From contig JACPKT010000059.1 of NCBI GenBank assembly GCA_016186855.1, positions 1 through 11,299 of the forward strand: a stretch of 11,299 nt of DNA, written 5' to 3'. Position numbers and translations under genes: made by a program. The DNA is from Candidatus Iainarchaeum sp. (GTDB taxonomy: Archaea; Iainarchaeota; Iainarchaeia; Iainarchaeales; GW2011-AR10). Under the pieces are notes generated by a model. The model worked only from the letters and a program-made list of their open reading frames with translations. It was not told the origin of the DNA and made no database searches. Of this stretch, positions 6,437 through 11,299 are shown one piece after another. Each line of letters opens with the position of its first letter. Position 1 is the stretch's first letter.

Positions 6437-6981
6437 ACAGCAAGGGCCAGTTGTCGGTTGAGTTCATTTTCATTTTGATAACGATGCTTTTGTTTGTGGA
6501 AACAATCATTCAGCCAAACATTTTGGAGGCGGAGAAAATTTCAAAAGAAATGTTTGGACTGGGCTACACTGCGCTGGCAGCAGAAAAAATAGTGAACGCG
6601 ATTGATTTGGTGCAGGCAAGCGGCGGGGAAACAAGGCAAACTATTAACATTTATGTGCCGGAAAATGCAAAAATAAAGTGCTACGAGTTTGGACCCCTAG
6701 TAACTCCTATTTCTGACCAAAATTCAATCAAATTCGAATATACCCTTCCAAGCGGAAACGTTAGTGACAAATGCCCAGACGGCACTGGCCTTCCAGGCAC
6801 GCTTTGCAAAAAACAATTGAGGCCGCTCACCAAAGCAGGAATTACCTGCGGGGCAGGGTTTACGTCTACAACTGAAATCGGCTCAATAGTGAAAATAATT
6901 GATGCAAAAGCACAGTTAAACATACAAGTTTCAAAAAACTCCATTAACCCTGCGGCGCCGGTGGAAATAAAGGTGGTGTGA
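6418..6981 (+). CDS. Pilin-like protein, 187 aa, class III signal peptide
   Basis: Larger pilin-like subunit. The leader MAFNFLNSKG is cleaved before Gln11, with the motif QLSVE and a hydrophobic helix to about residue 29, giving a 177-residue mature protein. The head region contains four Cys (KCYEF, KCPDG, LCKKQ, TCGAG), allowing two disulfides, and beta-rich polar sequence. I recognise no named domain in the head. The ATG overlaps the end of the peptidase frame by 19 nt; GGGG at 6407-6410 with 7-nt spacing is a plausible ribosome binding site. It is followed by another pilin-like gene after 1 nt. It may be a minor or tip subunit, inferred only from size and position. Confidence 0.83.
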   Translation: MAFNFLNSKGQLSVEFIFILITMLLFVETIIQPNILEAEKISKEMFGLGYTALAAEKIVNAIDLVQASGGETRQTINIYVPENAKIKCYEFGPLVTPISDQNSIKFEYTLPSGNVSDKCPDGTGLPGTLCKKQLRPLTKAGITCGAGFTSTTEIGSIVKIIDAKAQLNIQVSKNSINPAAPVEIKVV

Positions 6982-6982
6982 A

Positions 6983-7369
6983 ATGTTTGGCGCGCGCGCG
7001 CAGTCAAGCTTTGAAATGGCATTTCTCATGGGAATGGTGATTTTAATCACTGGAATCGTGTTCGCAAACTACATGCAGGTAAGCGACCCCACATTGGCGC
7101 TTGCGGTGGCAAAGCAAAGCATCACCGAAAAACTGCTAAAGCAACCAAAACCTTTCACTATAGAAAGCATTGAAAACTTGGCGTGCAAAAAAACCCTTTA
7201 CTTGAAAGTAAGCACTATTCCTTCAACGCTGACCTCTAAGCAATTTGCCGATGGCCCATATAATGATGTGAACAATATTGTTTTGGTGCAGGGGGACGTG
7301 AATTCCAATTCAGGCTATGACTTGATTGACTTGAAAGTTAATGAAGACCAAACAACAGTTTGCCCGTGA
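6983..7369 (+). CDS. Pilin-like protein, 128 aa, class III signal peptide
   Basis: Leader MFGARA is cleaved before Gln7, followed by QSSFE, then Met-rich hydrophobic sequence (MAFLMGMVILITGIVFA) and a 90-residue polar head with two Cys (NLACKK and the C-terminal VCP), which could form one disulfide. The mature length is 122. AGGTGG at 6971-6976, 6 nt ahead of the ATG, is a good ribosome binding site and lies in the end of the preceding gene; the two genes are 1 nt apart. The next gene follows within 7 nt. The head shows no domain I recognise. Probably a minor subunit co-expressed with the 187-aa protein. Confidence 0.83.
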   Translation: MFGARAQSSFEMAFLMGMVILITGIVFANYMQVSDPTLALAVAKQSITEKLLKQPKPFTIESIENLACKKTLYLKVSTIPSTLTSKQFADGPYNDVNNIVLVQGDVNSNSGYDLIDLKVNEDQTTVCP

Positions 7370-7376
7370 AAAAACA

Positions 7377-7922
7377 ATGCAGAAAAGCAAAAAAGTTTTT
7401 TTGGTTACAGTGCTGCAGGTAAGCCTTGTCTTGATGCTTGCAGCAATAGTGTTCCGGCCTTTTGCAGGAGAAATTGCATTTTATTTTCTTGAGGCAATTT
7501 TGAGCCTGATTTTTTTGAAAATCTTATTTGCGGATTTAAGGAAAGAAATAACGCAAGAGTACAAATTCGTGGTTTATTTTTTTGCGCCTCTTTTTGCGCT
7601 AATCCATTTGAGCTGGTTGGCGCAAAAATTTTTTGGCGGAACTTGGGGACCGCATTTTTTTCTCGCATTCATTTTATTGGTTTTGGCTTATCTGGTTTTT
7701 TTCAAGGCAGTTTTTGGAAGAAACTACACAATGGGAAAAGTGCTTTTAAGCAACGAAAAAATGGCAGTGGTTGAAACCGATTTTGACATAAGGGCATTTG
7801 TAACCGCAGGAAAACACATAGTCGAAACAAAAAAAAAGCTTTCAGAAGGAACAAATGCTAAAATCTCTGTAAAAATGGGCTTTTTGGGGCAAAAAACAAG
7901 CAAAGTTTATTACGATGATTGA
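7377..7922 (+). CDS. Unrecognised four-helix membrane protein, 181 aa
   Basis: Predicted membrane helices lie at about 7-27, 33-52, 65-83 and 93-112, followed by a soluble tail of about 65 residues (TMGKVLLSNEKMAVVETDFDIRA onward) with alternating hydrophobic residues that suggest a small beta domain. The plan is reminiscent of the archaeal DUF2101 membrane proteins, but I cannot confirm that by eye. The start at 7377 is chosen because GTGA (7366-7369) sits 7 nt ahead; an in-frame ATG at 7341 would add 12 polar residues and overlap the previous gene by 29 nt. It is the last gene of the tightly spaced pilin run, so a role in pilus assembly or anchoring is possible but not shown. Confidence 0.72.
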   Translation: MQKSKKVFLVTVLQVSLVLMLAAIVFRPFAGEIAFYFLEAILSLIFLKILFADLRKEITQEYKFVVYFFAPLFALIHLSWLAQKFFGGTWGPHFFLAFILLVLAYLVFFKAVFGRNYTMGKVLLSNEKMAVVETDFDIRAFVTAGKHIVETKKKLSEGTNAKISVKMGFLGQKTSKVYYDD

Positions 7923-7961
7923 CGAACTATTTTTTATTCTTTTTCGACTGCAGTTATTTGC

Positions 7962-8324
7962 ATGCAGTTAAACGATTTTGCGTTAAGGAAAATTTCGCTT
8001 GCAGTAAGCTGTGCAGGCATATTGGTGCTTTTTGCGCTTTCTAACTTTTTTGGGCCCAAAGAAACAGCAATTGAAAACATTTCCACGCAAATGCTGGAAA
8101 AAGAAGTGAGTGTAAAAGGGATTGCAAAAAACGTGAGGCTTTCAAAAAACACGCTTCTTTTTGAAATACTTGACCCGACAAAAATCAGTGCAGTAAAATT
8201 TTCCCCCACAAAACAGGAACTTGGACTCGTTAAAGAAAACGAGTTTTTGGAGTTTGTTGGAACGGTGAAAAAATACAACGGCAGACTCGAGGTTGTTGTA
8301 AAAAGTGTGAAAAAAATTGCTTGA
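7962..8324 (+). CDS. Membrane-anchored OB-fold-like protein, 120 aa
   Basis: One N-terminal hydrophobic segment (about 12-30) is followed by a soluble domain at about 48-119. Its pattern VSVKGIAKN...LLFEILD...ISAVKF...FLEFVGTVKKYNGRLEVVVKSVKKI fits a five-strand OB fold of the tRNA_anti-like type, which usually binds nucleic acid. An OB domain tethered to the membrane is unusual; orientation cannot be fixed here. The ATG lies 39 nt after the preceding gene, the widest gap between genes from 6418 to 11037 in this strand. No clear Shine-Dalgarno site is seen; TTTTTTAT at 7930-7937 is at the right distance (about 26-28 nt) for a leaderless start but is a weak TATA match. The next gene starts 1 nt after its stop. 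The fold assignment is by pattern, so moderately sure. Confidence 0.65.
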   Translation: MQLNDFALRKISLAVSCAGILVLFALSNFFGPKETAIENISTQMLEKEVSVKGIAKNVRLSKNTLLFEILDPTKISAVKFSPTKQELGLVKENEFLEFVGTVKKYNGRLEVVVKSVKKIA

Positions 8325-8325
8325 A

Positions 8326-9510
8326 ATGATTTTTTGGATACTTTTTGGCTGTGCTTTGGGGGTAATAACGGGACTTGCGCCAGGCATCCATTCAAACACT
8401 GTTTCAGTTATTGCACTCGCCTACTTTTCTGGCCACGACGCCAACTTGGCCGCAATGATTGTGGCAATGAGCATTGTGCACTCTTTTGTGGAATTTGTGC
8501 CAAGCATTCTGCTTGGATCGCCCGAATCTGACTCTTACCTTTCAGTTCTGCCAGGCCACTATTTTTTTCAGCAAGGAAAGGCGCTTTTTGCAATAAAGCT
8601 TGCAATAACAGGAGGGCTGTTAGCAGCAATTCTGGCAGTTGCATTGCTTCCTTTTTTCTTCATATTTGTAATTCGGCTGGATGTTTTCTTTAAAGAAATT
8701 ATTCCATGGTTTCTAACGCTTTCAATTTTTGCACTGGTTTTTTCTGAAAAAGACAAAAAATTTGCAGCAGCAACGGTTTTGCTTTCCGCAGCCCTTGGAA
8801 TGGCCAGCCTGCAGGGCGGCCTTTCAGGCAATTCCATTTTCCCACTCATAACAGGCTTTTTTGGAGGCTCAACCATGATTTATTCACTGCAAAAAAAAGA
8901 AGCAGTAGTAGAGCAAGAGAAGAAAACATTTTCTTTAAAAAAAATGAAAACACTCAAAGCAGTCTTTCTCTCCATCGCTTCTGCAATGGCGGTTGCAATT
9001 TTTCCAAGCATGGGTGCAAGCCAGGCGACTTTTTTGATTAAGCAGTTCACAGGAAAAATTTCAAAAGCACAATACCTTATAATAATCGGCGGCGCTGCAA
9101 CTGCAAACCACGTTTTTTCGCTTGCATTCCTTTTTTTGACCCAAAAAACGCGCACAGGCACCGCAGCGGCAGTGAAAGAACTTGTGGAACTAAAAGATTA
9201 TTCTTTTTTTTTAATAATTTTCACGGCCCTCATTGCCGCCGGAATAGGCGCAATCGCAACAGAAATAATTGCATTGAAAGCAATTGGAAACATTCATAGA
9301 ATAAATTATGGCTTGCTGAACAAAATGGTTTTTGCGGCTCTTGCAGGCCTTTCCTTTTTGTTTGGCGGAGCAATTGGAACAATTCAGTTCTTTTGCGCAA
9401 CCTCGATAGGGTTAATGGCAGTGACTTCGGGGGTTAAAAGAAGCGCATGCATGGCTTTTTTGATGGTGCCGACAATATTGTTTTATTTGAAAGCAAACCA
9501 AATAATTTGA
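8326..9510 (+). CDS. TctA-like membrane permease (archaeal DUF112/COG1784 type), 394 aa
   Basis: Integral membrane protein with about ten hydrophobic segments. The N-terminal motif GVITGLAPGIHSNT (12-25) is the family's G-x3-G-x2-PG signature, and a second half begins at about 205 with a weaker counterpart around AIFPSMGASQATF (224-236), in keeping with the two-fold repeat of TctA proteins. Bacterial TctA (about 500 aa) is the large permease of tripartite tricarboxylate transporters and works with TctB and a periplasmic TctC; neither is visible here. The shorter archaeal form of about 400 aa is usual and its substrate is unknown. The ATG at 8326 follows the previous stop by 1 nt; a TTG at 8317 in the same frame is less likely. 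The JAMM gene begins directly after the stop. The family is likely; transport of carboxylates is not shown. Confidence 0.78.
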   Translation: MIFWILFGCALGVITGLAPGIHSNTVSVIALAYFSGHDANLAAMIVAMSIVHSFVEFVPSILLGSPESDSYLSVLPGHYFFQQGKALFAIKLAITGGLLAAILAVALLPFFFIFVIRLDVFFKEIIPWFLTLSIFALVFSEKDKKFAAATVLLSAALGMASLQGGLSGNSIFPLITGFFGGSTMIYSLQKKEAVVEQEKKTFSLKKMKTLKAVFLSIASAMAVAIFPSMGASQATFLIKQFTGKISKAQYLIIIGGAATANHVFSLAFLFLTQKTRTGTAAAVKELVELKDYSFFLIIFTALIAAGIGAIATEIIALKAIGNIHRINYGLLNKMVFAALAGLSFLFGGAIGTIQFFCATSIGLMAVTSGVKRSACMAFLMVPTILFYLKANQII

Positions 9511-9879
9511 ATGTATTCAATAAAAAAAGAAGTTTTGGGCGCAATCATTGAGGCGTCAAAAAACACTTTTCCAGAAGAATTCATTGGAGTGCTTGGCGGG
9601 AACATAAAAAACAAAATCATTGACGAATTAATTGTTGTGCCGGCAACTTTTGGAACAGATTTTTCAGCAATCCACACGCACCTCTTGCCGATGGACCAAA
9701 AAATCATTGGAACAATCCATTCCCACCCAAGCACTTCAAGCAGGCCGTCCCAAGAGGACCTGAATGCTTTTGGAAAGCTCGGGCAAGTGCACATAATAAT
9801 TGCAAAGCCTTTTGAACCCAGTTCAATGAAATGCTTTGATTCAAAAGGAAACACAGTAAAGTTAAAAATAACTGGGTGA
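9511..9879 (+). CDS. JAMM (MPN+) zinc metalloprotease, 122 aa
   Basis: Single-domain JAB1/MPN protein with every residue of the JAMM site: Glu23 in FPEEFIGVLGG, then GTIHSHP (His70, His72) and SSRPSQEDLNAF (Ser80, Asp83). Length and sequence closely resemble the Archaeoglobus protein AF2198, the structurally solved archaeal JAMM, as I remember it. Family members hydrolyse isopeptide bonds; in Haloferax a JAMM protein removes ubiquitin-like SAMP modifiers. No SAMP, E1 or proteasome gene is visible here, so the substrate is unknown. The ATG follows directly on the TGA of the TctA-like gene with no spacer, so its expression is probably coupled to that gene. Catalytic competence is likely from the intact motif. 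Confidence 0.9.
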   Translation: MYSIKKEVLGAIIEASKNTFPEEFIGVLGGNIKNKIIDELIVVPATFGTDFSAIHTHLLPMDQKIIGTIHSHPSTSSRPSQEDLNAFGKLGQVHIIIAKPFEPSSMKCFDSKGNTVKLKITG

Positions 9880-9895
9880 CAAAAAATTCATTGCA

Positions 9896-10450
9896 ATGAA
9901 AACCGTTTTCATTATTTTGGACGGATTAGGCGATCGGCCCATAAAAGAATTTAAAGGAAAAACTCCGCTTGAAGCTGCAAAGCGGCCAAACCTGAACAGG
10001 CTTGCAAAAAACGGCAACACGGGAATGCTTTACGCACTCGGACCCGGCGTAAATACAGGAAGCGATACTGCACAGCTTTCAATTTTTGGCTACGAGCCGG
10101 AAAAATACTATTTTGGAAGGGGACCAATAGAGTGCCTTGGAATTGGAATGAAATTGCAGGAAAACGATGTGTGCTTTCGAGCAAACCTGTGCACTCTTGA
10201 CGAAAACGGAATAGTAGTGGATAGAAGGGCAGGAAGAATCGATTCAAGCAAAGAGTTTGTAGAAGAACTTGATGGATTGGAAATTGATGGGGTAAAATTT
10301 CTCGTGCAGCCCGCAACAGGATACAGGTCATGCATTGTCTTAAGGGGGGCCTGGTTATCTGAAAAAGTTTCTTCAAACGACCCAAAAAAAACAGGCACTG
10401 CGCCGCTGAAAATAGAGCATCTGGAAAACTCTTTGGAGGCATTGAATTGA
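9896..10450 (+). CDS. apgM: Phosphoglycerate mutase, cofactor-independent archaeal type, N-terminal part
   Basis: First 184 residues of ApgM, which interconverts 3- and 2-phosphoglycerate in glycolysis/gluconeogenesis. It carries the metal-binding start IILDGLGDRP (Asp9), the catalytic serine motif TGSDTAQLSIFGYEP (Ser56) and the conserved FRANL and RAGRI stretches (94-98, 112-115). It ends at TGA 10448-10450 right where the interdomain linker should begin (LEALN). The second part follows in the -1 frame and overlaps as TTGA. The ATG is 16 nt after the JAMM gene. Alone this part lacks most metal ligands and would not be active. See the next gene for the rest. Confidence 0.88.
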   Translation: MKTVFIILDGLGDRPIKEFKGKTPLEAAKRPNLNRLAKNGNTGMLYALGPGVNTGSDTAQLSIFGYEPEKYYFGRGPIECLGIGMKLQENDVCFRANLCTLDENGIVVDRRAGRIDSSKEFVEELDGLEIDGVKFLVQPATGYRSCIVLRGAWLSEKVSSNDPKKTGTAPLKIEHLENSLEALN

Positions 10451-11037
10451 AAAAGCAAAAAAAACCGCAGGCAAACTATCTACTATTGCGCGGGGCTGGA
10501 AAAATGCAGCACGTTCCATCTTTCCAGCAAAGGTACGGCTTGAAAGCAGCATGCATTGCAGGTGCCGGGCTGTACAAAGGAATTGGAAGAATGCTTGGGA
10601 TGAAAGTGATTGAAGTGAAGGGCGCAACAGGGCTTGCAGAAACAGACATTTCGGCAAAAATAAACGCGTGCATTGGCGCACTCAAAGAATTTGAATTTGT
10701 TTTCCTGCACTTAAAGGCACCAGACATTTTCGGAGAAGACGGGAACTTTCTGAAAAAAAAAGAAATAATTGAAAGGTTCGACAAAGAATTGGCGCCACTA
10801 ATGGGGCAAGACATTCTTTTAGTAGTGACCGGAGACCACTCCACGCCATGCTCGTTAAAAACGCACTCTGGTGACGCGGTGCCATTTTTAATGCACGGAA
10901 ACGGCATCAGAACAGACTTTGTAAAAGAATTCGGCGAACGCGCATGCGCTAACGGTGGGCTGGGCTTTTTCTGCGGAAAAGACACAATGAACATCGTGAC
11001 TACAACGCTTGGCATACAGAAAAAAACAGGCGAATAA
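10447..11037 (+). CDS. apgM: Phosphoglycerate mutase, cofactor-independent archaeal type, C-terminal part
   Basis: Second part of ApgM (196 aa if the TTG at 10447 is used). Family signatures are LLLRGAG (12-18), YGLKAACIAGAGLYKGIGR (30-48), the metal ligands in KAPD (Asp93) and GEDGN (Asp98), TGDHSTP (Asp130, His131) and KTHSGD (His140), then the conserved GGLGFFCG near the end. With the first part the total is 380 aa, against a usual 400-430, and the shortage lies at the junction: about 20-25 residues of linker before ANYLLLRGAG are missing. The TTG overlaps the stop of the first part (TTGA), so translation could be coupled and the two pieces might assemble; equally it could be a decaying gene or sequence error. 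No residue needed for catalysis appears lost. Confidence 0.85.
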   Translation: MKKQKKPQANYLLLRGAGKMQHVPSFQQRYGLKAACIAGAGLYKGIGRMLGMKVIEVKGATGLAETDISAKINACIGALKEFEFVFLHLKAPDIFGEDGNFLKKKEIIERFDKELAPLMGQDILLVVTGDHSTPCSLKTHSGDAVPFLMHGNGIRTDFVKEFGERACANGGLGFFCGKDTMNIVTTTLGIQKKTGE

Positions 11038-11138
11038 TTTGCAAAAGACCGTGCCATAAGAAGCGAAACACAGCATTGCACAAAAGCCAGCCGATTTAAC
11101 GGTTTTGCCAACCACTTGCCAAAAGGCTGATGAAAAGA

Positions 11139-11146
11139 TTTTATAA
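11139..11146 (+). promoter_or_regulatory. TATA box for the terminal pilin-like gene
   Basis: TTTTATAA lies 23-30 nt ahead of the ATG at 11170, the spacing at which archaeal transcription starts at or beside the start codon. No Shine-Dalgarno site is seen, so the mRNA is probably leaderless. The rest of 11038-11165 holds no gene I can support; a short CCG/CGG stem with a T4 (about 11091-11106) is too weak to call a terminator. Confidence 0.62.
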
Positions 11147-11169
11147 GACTAAACCATTAATTGTAATGG

Positions 11170-11299
11170 ATGACGGGCCAGATAAGCTTTGATTTTTTGC
11201 TTTCAATAGTTTTTGCACTCCTGCTATTGCAGTCGCTTTTGGCTTTCTCTGACACTTTTTTGCTAAACCAAGAAAAAATAGTTGCAAGAATGCAGGCAA
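11170..11299 (+). CDS. Pilin-like protein with class III signal, 3' end beyond the window
   Basis: Begins MTGQISFDFLLSIVFALLLL and stays open for 43 codons to the window edge. The QISFD motif is a class III cleavage site, with Asp in place of the usual Glu at +5, followed by a hydrophobic helix and a charged stretch (LLNQEKIVARMQA). An in-frame stop at 11164-11166 and no other usable start mean the leader is only MTG, without a basic residue. It has its own TATA box and no ribosome binding site. Thus it may head a second pilin transcript beyond the window. Only the first 43 residues are visible, so its head domain and length are unknown. Confidence 0.75.
   Translation, partial: MTGQISFDFLLSIVFALLLLQSLLAFSDTFLLNQEKIVARMQA

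Noticed and set aside
8317..8325. TTG start for the TctA-like protein
   Set aside because: An ATG three codons later sits 1 nt after the preceding stop and gives the normal membrane N-terminus.
11091..11106. Small CCG/CGG hairpin with T4 after apgM
   Set aside because: Only a three-base-pair stem and a short T run; too weak to call a terminator.
10476..11111. Minus-strand open frame of about 210 codons opposite the second apgM part
   Set aside because: The plus strand carries conserved phosphatase motifs throughout; the antisense product has no recognisable feature.
11124..11136. GGCTGATGAAA resembling a box C of a C/D guide RNA
   Set aside because: No matching D box, C' or D' box or terminal stem at the right distances.
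1..11299. tRNA, rRNA, CRISPR array, insertion sequence or attachment site
   Set aside because: No cloverleaf, ribosomal sequence, regularly spaced repeats, transposase motif or flanking duplications were seen on reading both strands by eye.

Overview
This window is archaeal. The evidence is a set of class III (QxSxE-type) prepilin signal peptides, a TadA/VirB11-like secretion ATPase carrying a KlbA-type intein, two TadC-like membrane proteins, an EppA-like prepilin peptidase with the archaeal C-terminal domain, an archaeal-type cofactor-independent phosphoglycerate mutase and a TATA-box promoter 27 nt ahead of an ATG. The DNA is A+T-rich, packed tightly on one strand, with small overlaps and ATG, GTG and TTG starts. 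A DPANN-type genome such as Diapherotrites or Micrarchaeota would fit, but I cannot fix the lineage from this piece.

Region 1 (2-4711) is the motor and platform of an archaeal type IV pilus-like or secretion system: ATPase with intein, TadC-like protein 1, TadC-like protein 2, then a 42-residue mini-pilin whose start overlaps the stop of the second TadC gene. Region 2 (4712-5199) is a self-contained unit: TATA box, strong ribosome binding site, a 118-residue six-cysteine pilin that is probably the major subunit, and a hairpin plus T-tract terminator. Region 3 (5200-7369) holds a 56-residue pilin-like gene, a prepilin peptidase broken into two frames, and two further pilin-like proteins. Together the window encodes six proteins with class III signals, the last cut off by the window end, plus the peptidase that should process them and the ATPase and platform that should assemble them. 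The layout resembles the Epd pili of methanogens.

Region 4 (7377-9879) is a run of envelope genes of less certain role: an unrecognised four-helix membrane protein, a membrane-anchored OB-fold-like protein, a TctA-like permease and a JAMM metalloprotease. The last three are almost contiguous (gaps of 1 and 0 nt). Region 5 (9896-11037) is apgM, split into two reading frames that overlap by 4 nt. Region 6 (11038-11299) is a short intergenic stretch with a TATA box, followed by the start of another class III pilin-like gene that looks leaderless.

The most unusual points are the intein, which begins with Arg instead of Cys, Ser or Ala and sits inside the ATPase active-site region, and the two enzyme genes (prepilin peptidase, apgM) that are each interrupted by a frame change while keeping all visible catalytic residues. 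No stretch over 300 bases lacks a gene. I saw no tRNA, rRNA, CRISPR array, insertion sequence or minus-strand gene that I could support.
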